This document shows, piece after piece, positions 36,893-44,579 of a stretch of 44,579 bases of DNA. Location of the stretch: positions 1-44,579 of IMG/VR virus record IMGVR_UViG_3300037071_004345; one strand, 5' to 3'. Positions within the stretch are counted from its first letter, which is position 1, and each line of letters starts with the position of its first letter. Position numbers and translations under genes: made by a program. The notes beneath the pieces were generated by a model that saw only the letters and a program-made list of their open reading frames with translations, ran no database searches and was not told where the DNA came from. Source of the stretch: a virus.

Positions 36893-37032
36893 TGGCATGG
36901 ATCGCTGGTGCCCTTCGCCTCGCTGCACGACGCCGGGTTCCGTCCGAGGCGGAGGCCCCCGGCCCCGCGTCGGCCGACTTCTCCGACGCCACCAACAGCC
37001 AGTACGTGCCGCTCCTATTGAGGGTTTTCTGA
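36892..37032 (+). CDS. 46-residue protein of the tail module
   Basis: ATG 36892 overlaps the previous TGA and the frame stops just before the next gene. AWIAGALRLAARRRVPSEAE, then a Ser/Asp/Asn stretch and a hydrophobic end (YVPLLLRVF). Coupling and tight packing support it. Function unknown. Confidence 0.5.
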   Translation: MAWIAGALRLAARRRVPSEAEAPGPASADFSDATNSQYVPLLLRVF

Positions 37033-37033
37033 G

Positions 37034-37672
37034 ATGGCCACGATTACCGTACTGGACTCAGGCGGCTCTCCGGTAGCAATCGAGAAGCCGCTTACCGCCG
37101 GCGCCGCTGCCGCCGCAGCAAGCAACCCCGTCACCCTCTCGACCGAGAATGTGGCGCAGGTCGGCGCGACGAACGAGACGGCGGCCTCGACCGACACGGC
37201 CACCGCCGGGCTCAACGGCCGGCTCCAGCGCATAGCGCAGCGGCTCACGTCGCTCATCGCCGTCTTCGGCATCGGCGCCGGGACCGAGGCCGCCGCCGTC
37301 CGCGTGACGCTCCCGACTGACGGGACGGGCAAGGTCGGCCTCAACTCCGGGACGGCGCTTGTCGGCCGGGTGAAGCCAGAGGGCGACGAGTACGAGACGG
37401 TGGCCGCCTCTCAGACGGCGCAGGCCCTCGGCGCGTCCGGTGCGACCGGAGACTACATCTCGGGCATCCTCGTGGTCCCGGCGAACCTCAACCCCGGCAA
37501 CGTGCTGCTCCTCGACAACGCCACGTCGATCACGGTTTTCGCGGGGGGCACCAACAGCGTCTCGAACCTGGTCCCCTTCTTCATCCCGCTCGGCATGACC
37601 AGCGTCTCAGGGGCCTGGAAGATCACGACCGGAGCGTCGGTGTCCTGCGTCGGCATCGGCAACTTCACCTGA
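37034..37672 (+). CDS. Tail-associated structural protein
   Basis: 212 residues, one base after the previous stop. Ala/Thr/Ser-rich, beta-type repeats with a short helical segment (NGRLQRIAQRLTSLIAVFGI) and a C-terminal beta domain (NVLLLDNATSITVFAGGTNS, then LGMTSVSGAWKITTGASVSC). Similar composition to adjacent tail proteins. Likely part of the adsorption apparatus; family not recognised. Confidence 0.55.
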   Translation: MATITVLDSGGSPVAIEKPLTAGAAAAAASNPVTLSTENVAQVGATNETAASTDTATAGLNGRLQRIAQRLTSLIAVFGIGAGTEAAAVRVTLPTDGTGKVGLNSGTALVGRVKPEGDEYETVAASQTAQALGASGATGDYISGILVVPANLNPGNVLLLDNATSITVFAGGTNSVSNLVPFFIPLGMTSVSGAWKITTGASVSCVGIGNFT

Positions 37673-37673
37673 T

Positions 37674-38363
37674 ATGCGCCTCCGCCGAGGGCTCCTCCAG
37701 AACACCCAAGTGCGGGCGGGGAACTTCCTCATCCCCACGCTGGAGGCGTTCGAGGGGGCCGCGACCACAGGGAACACCATCACCCTAACGGGGTCTCTCA
37801 CCGGAGACCTCCTCATCGGTATCAACTCCAGAGCCGACGCCACGCTCCCGACCATCCCGGCCGGCGCCACGGGGCTAGGGGCGGGCATCAGTTCCGACGA
37901 GACGACCGATCTGGCAATCCGCTGCTCGTGGAAGGTAGCGGCCGGCGCAGACGAGGTAATCGCCACTGCCGGGTCGTCGCGCGCGACGTGGCTCGCGCTG
38001 CGCGGCGTCGACACCACCAACTTCGCCTCGCTCATGGTCGAGGGCACGACCTTCGAGTACGGCGACACGACCGGCGCGAACATGGTGATCCCGGCATTGG
38101 GCGCTCTCCCGCGCCCTGGGGTCATCCTCGTGTTCGGCCGCCAGTCCGGCGCCAACACCATCGCCCCCGCGGCCGGCATGACGCTGGTCGACGTGCAGAA
38201 CAGCGCGAGCGCCGAGGCTTTCTCCTGGTGGTCAGGCGCGTCCAATGCGCTCGACTCGTCGGGGACGCTGCTCCCCTCCTACGCCGGCCAGACGACCGCG
38301 CTCGGCACAGGCACCAGCGGGCGCGCCGCCATTTCTATCTGGATCCCGGGAGCGCCCGTATGA
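37674..38363 (+). CDS. Tail/receptor-binding structural protein
   Basis: 229 residues from ATG 37674. Beta-rich with regular GNTITLTGSLTGDLLIGINS and ATWLALRGVDTTNFASLMVE segments, the latter followed by GVILVFGRQSGANTIAPAAG. A jelly-roll-like receptor-binding domain is plausible. The stop overlaps the next start (ATGA). Confidence 0.55.
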   Translation: MRLRRGLLQNTQVRAGNFLIPTLEAFEGAATTGNTITLTGSLTGDLLIGINSRADATLPTIPAGATGLGAGISSDETTDLAIRCSWKVAAGADEVIATAGSSRATWLALRGVDTTNFASLMVEGTTFEYGDTTGANMVIPALGALPRPGVILVFGRQSGANTIAPAAGMTLVDVQNSASAEAFSWWSGASNALDSSGTLLPSYAGQTTALGTGTSGRAAISIWIPGAPV

Positions 38364-39112
38364 ACATCCCCGGCCTTGTCGCAGATTGGGACTTCACCCG
38401 ACCCAACCCCTACGTGAACGCCTGCGGCGACCGCGAGTACCGCCTCCGTGCCGAGGGCGGCACGCCGCAGAAGCACGCCAACGGCCTTCTACTCCCTGCC
38501 GGGTGCAGCCTCTACGTCCCACGCGCCGAGATCGGCGGGCTCGATCCCGGCCGAACGACGGGCGAGGTGACGATCATCGCCTACGCTCGGCGCATGGTGA
38601 GCGAGTTCACGCTCGCCTGCCTGGCCGGGATATGGGACGAGGCCGGCAAGGGCCGCGTGGCCGCGGTCTGGCACCACCTCCCGCTCGTCGGCGGGGGAAA
38701 GAGCGTCTATGGCCATGTGAGCGAGAGCGGGGGGCCAACCCCCGGATGGAAGTTCGCGGTCGACGGCGCCGGCATGAAGCGGGACACGCCCCTCACCGGC
38801 CGCCTCTACGGCTGCGGCATGACCTACGACGGCAGCAGCGCCCGCGCCTACCTCGACGGCGTGACCGACAGCAACCCCGACGTCCAGATCGCACTGAAGT
38901 CGCTCTCCGGCGGCACCATGAAGGGCGATCGCAACCCCTACCGCTACGGCAAGCCGCTCAACCGCAACTCGCAGGCGCCCTTCGCGGTCAACCGCGCAAG
39001 TCGGACGGGCGGGACCAAGCACAGCCGGCGGGTTCTCTACAGCCGCGTGATCGTCGTCGACCGGGCTCTCTCAGACGCCGAGATGCTGCAAATCCACCAG
39101 GAGGTAGCATAG
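38360..39112 (+). CDS. Concanavalin A-like lectin (LamG-type) tail protein
   Basis: 250 residues. IPGLVADWDFTRPNPYVNAC at the start, EVTIIAYARRM, a YGHVSESGGPTPGWKFAVDG segment, GCGMTYDGSSARAYLDGV and the closing SRVIVVDRALSDAEMLQIHQ are the strand order of LamG/concanavalin-like domains seen in phage adsorption proteins. The last segment is the familiar 'YxRxLxxxEi' end of these folds. It should bind surface glycan. TAGTG overlap with the next gene. Confidence 0.7.
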   Translation: MNIPGLVADWDFTRPNPYVNACGDREYRLRAEGGTPQKHANGLLLPAGCSLYVPRAEIGGLDPGRTTGEVTIIAYARRMVSEFTLACLAGIWDEAGKGRVAAVWHHLPLVGGGKSVYGHVSESGGPTPGWKFAVDGAGMKRDTPLTGRLYGCGMTYDGSSARAYLDGVTDSNPDVQIALKSLSGGTMKGDRNPYRYGKPLNRNSQAPFAVNRASRTGGTKHSRRVLYSRVIVVDRALSDAEMLQIHQEVA

Positions 39113-42100
39113 TGGCTACGGTATCCCGCGGCGGGTCTATCGTCCGCAAGGCGGGGACCGTGCGCCGCGCGCATAACCCCGCGGCACCGAATACCCCCAA
39201 CTTCGGCACCGTCTCGGCGCAGCACGTCGACGGCATCTGGTACGTCAGGGTGTCCCGGATCCCGGTAGCCCCCGAGGATGCGATCGAACAGGCCAGGCTC
39301 GTCGTGTACCGGGTGGTCAGCGGAGTGGAGGCCCCCGCGTACAAGACGCCGATCGTGACGCTCCAGCCTGACGAGTTCGTCGAGTGCGGGCCGGGTACGG
39401 TAGTGTCCGACGCGGGAACGCTGATCGTCGCGCTCGAGGCGGTGTTCAACATCCCGGGCCGCCCCGTGCGCATCCGCGACGTGACGATCGACGGCGAGGA
39501 TCCCCCGATCGAGACGCCCGCGTCGGTGTCGTGGACGTTCACCACGGGCAGCAACCCGGGCGAGCTGGACGTCACTATCACGGGGATCACCAACGGCTCG
39601 GGCGACAATGGCGTGCCCACCCACGTCGATATTAGCCTCAACGGAGGGGACCGCGAGCCCCTTGGCGACGGGCTCCTCGCCGTCGAGACCAATACCATCA
39701 CGACCACACCCGGCGCGCTCACCGCCGCCGTTCTTCAGATCAGCAACGCCTTCCAGGACTTCCCCCCGAGCGAGATCAAGACGGCGCTGGCGGGCGCGGA
39801 CGATCCGCCCGTAACGACCAAGCCCGTCTGGCATTTCCCCCAGCCGCAGAGCTTCACAGAGGGCGACGCCTTTTCGGTCGACTTCCACGACTATTGCGAC
39901 GGCGCCGACAGCTTCGAGGTGGTCACGAACCTCACCGGTGGGATCTCCTCGGGGACCGACGACGAGCAGCTCGACGTGGCGAGCCTGGTGCCGGGGACCA
40001 CCGACCTGACGGTCGAGGCTACCAACGCCCAGGGCACGTCCATCGGTATCTGGACGATCACCGTCGAGCCCGCGGTGCTCGCGCCATCGGTCGTGCGCCC
40101 CGTCGCGGACCAGGCCCTCGTGAACGGCGACACCCTCCGCATCAATCTCGACGGGCCGAACGGGGTGTTCTCGGGCACCGAGCCGATGACCTTCACGATC
40201 GACCCCGACGACGACCCGGACTTCGCACTCGGCGCCGGCGGCAACGCGAACACCTTCGGGAACGCCAATTCGCTCGTCGACGCGCGCAGCCCCTTCACGG
40301 TGACGCTCACCGCGGAGAACTCGGCGGGCACGGCCGAGGAGACCTTCCAGTTGGGCGTCTCCATCGTCCGCGACGACGCCCCGGCGTGGGGCACAGACGT
40401 CACGATGGGGGCCTCACAGGCCACCCACACCGACTGGCGCACCGGCACCGTCTCGTGGCCCTCCGCGCCGGGACAGCGCCTGTGGACCCGCTCGGTTCCG
40501 GACGCCAACGGCAGCGTGCCGCCGGACCAGGTGGAGCAGTTCGAGAGCCTCGGTTCCAACCTCTACCGGATGCAGATGACGGATCCCCTGGAAAGGGGCG
40601 ACCCCGACGTCCAGACCGCGGTCGTCAGTCTCGGCGCCAATCCCGTCACCACCACGAACGGCTCGAACAACATCGTCGTCGCGAAGACCGCGCATGGTAT
40701 GGGCGTGGGCCGCCGGGTGACGCTCGCCGACCTCACCGCGGGGAACGGGCTCACCGCGGCGCAGATGAACGGCTCGCGCCAAATTATCGCCGTCGCCGCG
40801 AACACCTTCACCGTGCAGGCTGGCGGCAACGCGACGGGGAGCGGGGCGACGGGCGGCTCGAGTGGCTCCTACGCCGCGAACCGGGCCGACTACTCTGTCA
40901 TGGCTCCGGGAGATCCGGCGAACATCCGCGTGGCGTATGACGACGCTGGCGTCATCAGCCATTGGTCCCTGCCGATGGCGGTGCCCCAGGTCGTTTCGCT
41001 CGGAGCGCGGTACTGGCGTTTCAACACCCGGCGACCGCAAGAGGCTTATGAGGCTACGCCGCCGTGGCCCGCTGGCCCCGGAAACCAGTACCAGCACGTC
41101 GTTGCTTGGAACGAAAGGTCCGTCCGCGACCCGTCCAAGAAATTCTACATGTTCACGGGGCAGGATGAGAACGGGGTGTCGTTCTCCCCGGACGGCGGGC
41201 GCACGATCAGCCCCATCGTCGGGCTGGGGTTGACGGGCCTGTCGATCACCGGCCTCTACTTCTGTTCCGACGACCTGACGAACGGTCTGCTCCTGGCGAC
41301 GACGGGGGATTGGAACGGCCTCGCCAAGACGGGGCTCTACGGCTCGATTGACGAGGGGCGCACCTGGAAGCGCATCCGGCTCAACCGGACCAACGGCGCG
41401 GACGCCTTCGCGAGCAACAAGACTATCTTCCCGCGGATGACCATGAACGTGATCGACCGCCGGCCTCAGAACGCCAGCGGCACGCTCACGGACGCGCAGC
41501 GCCCGATATATGTCGTCGCGCAGCCGAAGGATGGCAGCAGCTCCTTGATCGGCTGCTATCTGTTCAAATGGGACGGGGGTGACGTTTTCGACACGGCGGA
41601 CTGGACGCAGGTCTACGAGTGGCCCGTTGCGGAGGTCAGGGGAGACAACCCGACCGTCAACAACGCCGGCGAGGTCGGCATGCGCGGGGTCAGGGTCGCG
41701 ACGAATGGCGACGTGATCGTCGACGGGCGTCAGGGGGTTTGGTACTCCTCGAACGGCGGAACGAGCTTCACCAAGAAGTTCTCCAACGCCTGCGTCCGCG
41801 GCCTGGCGGTCGATATGTCTGCCGCGGGCGCGCCCGCCGTCGCTATCGCCGTGTCGAACAAGGCGGGCGCCAATGATCCCGTTGTCTTGAAGACCGCCAA
41901 CATCAGCACCACGGGGTTCACCTCGCCGGGGAACACCGGCCTTCCGACGAACGCTACTGCTGTCGGGTTCAACGGTGCCAAGAGCAACTTCAACCGGCAG
42001 TACCTCGTGTACAAGACGGGCTCCAGCTACGCGGCCCGGCTATCCACCAACGGCGGGTCGAGCTGGCAGGCGATCAACGTAGAGGAACCGCCGGGGTACG

Positions 42101-43419
42101 ACGACAGCGCGAACGCCTGGCGCTACACCTGGGGCGGAGGTCGTGGCCCCACCATCTACCCTCACCCGAGCGATTTTAATCACGTCTTCGGGATGGTCTT
42201 CATCAGCGGCGCGGTGTCGCACGACGGGGGCGCCAACTTCATCGGGCGCGACTGCTCCTACTTCGACCACGCGCACACGAAGGGCTGGTCCTACGACCGG
42301 AACGACTTCCGCAAGCTTTTCGCCATGCTCCAAGACAGCGGCTCCTGGTCTCAGAACGCGACGAAGTGGTACGAGGAGCTTGGCCTGAAGCACGACAAAG
42401 CCTGCACGAATCAAGCCGGCACCAACGGGGATCCGTTCGCTTTCGCCACGACAACCGCCGCGCTGACTGCATCCAACACCGCCCCCCGGCGGACGCAGGG
42501 CAGAGGGGCGTGCTCGCTGCACGGTTCCGCCATGACGCTGTTCGCGCTGTCGGCCGACAAGCCCAACAACAAGTGCATCCCCGTCATCCGGGCCTCCAAC
42601 GGTAGTTGGGTCGCGAGAACCGACGTGGGCATATCGTCGTGCGCCAGGTTCTTCCACCACCCCACCATCTCCACGACTATCGTCCTCGGCAGTTGGTTCA
42701 TCACCGGATGGGGGACTACGCCCGCCAGTGTCAACTTCACCAACTACAGCGGCCGGGAGGTCGTCGGATATTCGCTGGTCGGCGGGGCGCCCCGCTGGTA
42801 CTTCGGAACCTCGGGCACGTCGGGAAGCTCGATCTACCGCTCGACGAACGCCAACGGCTCCGGTGGCACGCTCTGGAAGACGCTCGCCAGCTCCGCCCTT
42901 CACACGGCGGTTGCCCCGGACATCCACAACGACGGCACCGTCTTCGTCGCTCGCATAAGCCAGAACGGCAAAGTCGAGCGGCACACGGCGAGCACCAGCA
43001 CGGTGATCTTCGACGCGAAGGTCGCGATCGACGCTGTATTCGACCAGTACGGCCTCCCCAAGACCACGATGCCTGACGTCGAGGTATCCTACCTCGTCAC
43101 CGATCCGAACATGCCGGGGCTCCTGTACGTCGTGCTCCACGGGGCGGGGATGCCGGTCATCTTCATGTCCCTGAATGCCAACGACGCGAATCCGACTTTC
43201 ACGAACGAGACCAGGAACCTCCCGCACACCTACTACTGGTTGCCCAGCTTGCACCCGGTCACGGGCGAGCTGTTCATGGACAGCAGCATGGGCGAGTTCG
43301 TCCTGCCGGCCCCGGCGGGGTATCCCGCACTGACAAACTTGAACTACTTCACGCAGGAGATGGACGCCTTCTACGGCAGAGCCGATGTACCCGACCCGCC
43401 AGTCCTGCCGGGGGCGTAG
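39112..43419 (+). CDS. Large receptor-binding protein/tailspike with BNR (Asp-box) repeats
   Basis: 1435 residues from GTG 39112 with GGAGG upstream; a longer in-frame opening is shadow of two genes before it. The N-terminal 450 residues have Ig/cadherin-like beta domains (SWTFTTGSNPGELDVTITGI, FTVTLTAENSAGTAEETFQL). A TTTNGSNNIVVAKTAHGMGV segment follows. From about 660 there is a beta-propeller region with Asp-box motifs SPDGGRTI, SIDEGRTW, SSNGGTSF, STNGGSSW and SHDGGANF, as in sialidase/xyloglucanase-like propellers. It probably binds or cleaves surface polysaccharide; catalytic residues are not identified. Confidence 0.75.
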   Translation: MATVSRGGSIVRKAGTVRRAHNPAAPNTPNFGTVSAQHVDGIWYVRVSRIPVAPEDAIEQARLVVYRVVSGVEAPAYKTPIVTLQPDEFVECGPGTVVSDAGTLIVALEAVFNIPGRPVRIRDVTIDGEDPPIETPASVSWTFTTGSNPGELDVTITGITNGSGDNGVPTHVDISLNGGDREPLGDGLLAVETNTITTTPGALTAAVLQISNAFQDFPPSEIKTALAGADDPPVTTKPVWHFPQPQSFTEGDAFSVDFHDYCDGADSFEVVTNLTGGISSGTDDEQLDVASLVPGTTDLTVEATNAQGTSIGIWTITVEPAVLAPSVVRPVADQALVNGDTLRINLDGPNGVFSGTEPMTFTIDPDDDPDFALGAGGNANTFGNANSLVDARSPFTVTLTAENSAGTAEETFQLGVSIVRDDAPAWGTDVTMGASQATHTDWRTGTVSWPSAPGQRLWTRSVPDANGSVPPDQVEQFESLGSNLYRMQMTDPLERGDPDVQTAVVSLGANPVTTTNGSNNIVVAKTAHGMGVGRRVTLADLTAGNGLTAAQMNGSRQIIAVAANTFTVQAGGNATGSGATGGSSGSYAANRADYSVMAPGDPANIRVAYDDAGVISHWSLPMAVPQVVSLGARYWRFNTRRPQEAYEATPPWPAGPGNQYQHVVAWNERSVRDPSKKFYMFTGQDENGVSFSPDGGRTISPIVGLGLTGLSITGLYFCSDDLTNGLLLATTGDWNGLAKTGLYGSIDEGRTWKRIRLNRTNGADAFASNKTIFPRMTMNVIDRRPQNASGTLTDAQRPIYVVAQPKDGSSSLIGCYLFKWDGGDVFDTADWTQVYEWPVAEVRGDNPTVNNAGEVGMRGVRVATNGDVIVDGRQGVWYSSNGGTSFTKKFSNACVRGLAVDMSAAGAPAVAIAVSNKAGANDPVVLKTANISTTGFTSPGNTGLPTNATAVGFNGAKSNFNRQYLVYKTGSSYAARLSTNGGSSWQAINVEEPPGYDDSANAWRYTWGGGRGPTIYPHPSDFNHVFGMVFISGAVSHDGGANFIGRDCSYFDHAHTKGWSYDRNDFRKLFAMLQDSGSWSQNATKWYEELGLKHDKACTNQAGTNGDPFAFATTTAALTASNTAPRRTQGRGACSLHGSAMTLFALSADKPNNKCIPVIRASNGSWVARTDVGISSCARFFHHPTISTTIVLGSWFITGWGTTPASVNFTNYSGREVVGYSLVGGAPRWYFGTSGTSGSSIYRSTNANGSGGTLWKTLASSALHTAVAPDIHNDGTVFVARISQNGKVERHTASTSTVIFDAKVAIDAVFDQYGLPKTTMPDVEVSYLVTDPNMPGLLYVVLHGAGMPVIFMSLNANDANPTFTNETRNLPHTYYWLPSLHPVTGELFMDSSMGEFVLPAPAGYPALTNLNYFTQEMDAFYGRADVPDPPVLPGA

Positions 43420-43422
43420 GGA

Positions 43423-44223
43423 ATGCTTGTACGACTCCTCGCGTTATTTCTGACAACGGCCACCGGCGCCCACAGCGCAATGGTGATCGGGACCGAAGAT
43501 AAGTTCGTTGTCGGAACCCCCGGCGCCGACGTGCTCCTGGGCACGGGCAGGCCGGGGGGAAGCATGATCGCCGGGAACGGGAACGACCAAATCCGCGGCG
43601 GCATCCCCATAGGGGTCACGGGACCGGACTTCCGGTACATCAACACATACGGTGGCGTGCTCCTCCCCAGCGCCGACGATCTGTCTGACGCCCCGGACAA
43701 GGCGATCGCAGGGCAGCCCGGCGCCATCGGAACCCTGGCCAATGACGGGAACGACTGGACGGACGGCGGCTGCGGCTACCGGTCCAAGGGGGGCAGCGGC
43801 GCCGACACCTACCAGAACCACGGCTTCGGCTGCGACAACCTCCCCTTCCGCACGGCCCACACCGCTCCGCTCGAGGGCGATCGCTTCGTGTTCAACGTAG
43901 GCACGGCCGACGCATCGCACCCGATGGGCTTCAAGATCGACGAGATCGACTACTCCGAGATAACGAAGGCCGGGCGGCCGTATCTGAGGGTCCACTCGTT
44001 CCGAATCGAGATGACCGGCCCGCTGCACCAGAATCAGGTTATCGGCTTCACCGACGACCAGCGCGGGCCGGCTTCGCTTCATCTGGTTGACGTTCCCAGG
44101 GGCGACGAGACCGTGACCAGGCCAGACGCTATCCGGGCGATGATCTACGCCGCAGCTACCCCCGGGCGGCAGGCGGCGGATTTGGCAGGCGCCCCGGCGC
44201 AATGGATTTTTCCGATCAGATAA
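43423..44223 (+). CDS. Secreted protein with RTX-like repeats
   Basis: 266 residues, ATG four bases after the tail gene. Signal peptide about 1-19 (LVRLLALFLTTATGAHS), then degenerate nonapeptide calcium repeats: GTPGADVLLGTGRPGGSMIA, GNGNDQIRGG and later KGGSGADTYQNHGFGCDN. The rest is mixed beta without a recognised enzyme motif. RTX repeats fold on calcium outside the cell. A signal peptide in a phage late gene is unusual; it may be made for release to the host envelope or medium rather than built into the virion. Confidence 0.6.
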   Translation: MLVRLLALFLTTATGAHSAMVIGTEDKFVVGTPGADVLLGTGRPGGSMIAGNGNDQIRGGIPIGVTGPDFRYINTYGGVLLPSADDLSDAPDKAIAGQPGAIGTLANDGNDWTDGGCGYRSKGGSGADTYQNHGFGCDNLPFRTAHTAPLEGDRFVFNVGTADASHPMGFKIDEIDYSEITKAGRPYLRVHSFRIEMTGPLHQNQVIGFTDDQRGPASLHLVDVPRGDETVTRPDAIRAMIYAAATPGRQAADLAGAPAQWIFPIR

Positions 44224-44579
44224 TGGCCGAGCCTGCGCAAATCCGCATCAATATCAGCCTCGCCCTGGCGGCTCTGGCGCTGTTCGCCGCCGCCTACAAC
44301 GGTGGGAACAACTTCTTCAAGGCCGGGCAGGCGGTGCAAGCCTTCTCGAGCCGGGTCACGACCATCGAGGCCAAGCTCGACCAGGCGGAGAGCAACATCG
44401 AGCAGCGGCGGTCGGAGATCACCGCTACGGTTAGTGCGATTGGCGCCCGGATCACTGAGACAGAGGCGGCGGCGCGGACCGTGAGCACCCTCGTTGATCG
44501 TAATACTACAGCTATTGCCGGGCTTGTTGCTCGACAGGAACAATTCAGCGCGGCTATTGACAAGATGGTCGACGCAATA
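44223..44579 (+). CDS. Membrane-anchored coiled-coil protein (partial)
   Basis: ATG overlaps the previous TAA; open to the window end (119 codons seen). N-terminal membrane segment (INISLALAALALFAAAYNGG), then long heptad-like helix (VTTIEAKLDQAESNIEQRRS, EITATVSAIGARITETEAAA). The plan resembles an inner-membrane spanin or a membrane-bound virion protein, but the C-terminus is missing. Place after the tail genes and before the unseen terminase/portal junction is compatible with a lysis accessory role. Confidence 0.55.
   Translation, partial: MAEPAQIRINISLALAALALFAAAYNGGNNFFKAGQAVQAFSSRVTTIEAKLDQAESNIEQRRSEITATVSAIGARITETEAAARTVSTLVDRNTTAIAGLVARQEQFSAAIDKMVDAI

Noticed and set aside
38245-39111. 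Upstream in-frame extension of the large BNR protein
   Set aside because: It overlaps two coupled genes and is Arg/Pro-rich shadow; GTG 39112 has GGAGG and a TAGTG junction.

Overview
The window looks like most of a temperate, tailed phage genome (or prophage) of podovirus-like build, with an alphaproteobacterial host as the best guess. Four points support this. Base composition is high in GC. There is a small GapR/DUF2312 gene, a family typical of Alphaproteobacteria. A head-to-tail adaptor of the SU10 kind is followed directly by a long nozzle-like protein, with no tail tube, tape measure or sheath genes. An integrase/excisionase/repressor module indicates lysogeny. Both ends are cut inside genes. 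The left end holds what looks like the portal C-terminus and the right end an unfinished membrane/coiled-coil gene. The large terminase is not in the window and would sit across the junction if the genome is circular or circularly permuted.

Layout. 1-12521 (+): head and short-tail module: portal end, scaffold, major capsid protein, head-associated proteins, adaptor, nozzle, a GNAT-like protein, three internal-virion/ejection candidates of rising size and a CHAP/NlpC-type peptidoglycan hydrolase. 12522-14777 (mostly -): a candidate attP stretch, a small unknown gene, tyrosine integrase, HTH excisionase, zinc-ribbon protein and XRE repressor. 14778-15004: divergent control region with a GTATGTC-N9-GACATAC operator. 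15005-28713 (+): replication and DNA metabolism: RuvC-like resolvase, DUF2800 nuclease, DUF2815 single-strand binding protein, HTH protein, GapR homologue, two DNA methyltransferases, family A DNA polymerase, ribbon-helix-helix protein, a run of very small overlapping genes, dNMP kinase and a prim-pol/helicase. 28715-33244 (-): fifteen tightly packed leftward accessory genes, most unrecognised, including a secreted zinc metallopeptidase, a membrane peptide, a zinc-knuckle protein and a 20-residue ORF. 33380-33895 (+): probable small terminase. 33896-34417: about 520 bases without a gene, packed with inverted repeats and eight TACGAA hexamers. 34418-44579 (+): zinc-finger protein, promoter-operator, amidase endolysin, holin, tail/receptor-binding proteins including a 1435-residue BNR-repeat protein, a secreted RTX-like protein and an unfinished membrane-anchored coiled coil.

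Two whole-window patterns stand out. First, twelve proteins, nearly all from the DNA-metabolism half, end in the same kind of short tail: often acidic, then a mostly hydrophobic residue, Phe, and one small residue (for example EDIFA, GDFFG, VDLFG, EEIFT). This recalls the partner-binding tails of SSB and T7 gp2.5 or a clamp-binding peptide, and suggests a shared hub protein. Second, the 7-mer GACATAC/GTATGTC lies in almost every major non-coding gap of the non-structural half, often inside promoter-like sequences, which suggests one regulator controlling many dispersed sites. Neighbouring genes commonly overlap by 1-4 bases (ATGA, GTGA, TAGTG), so translational coupling appears to be general.
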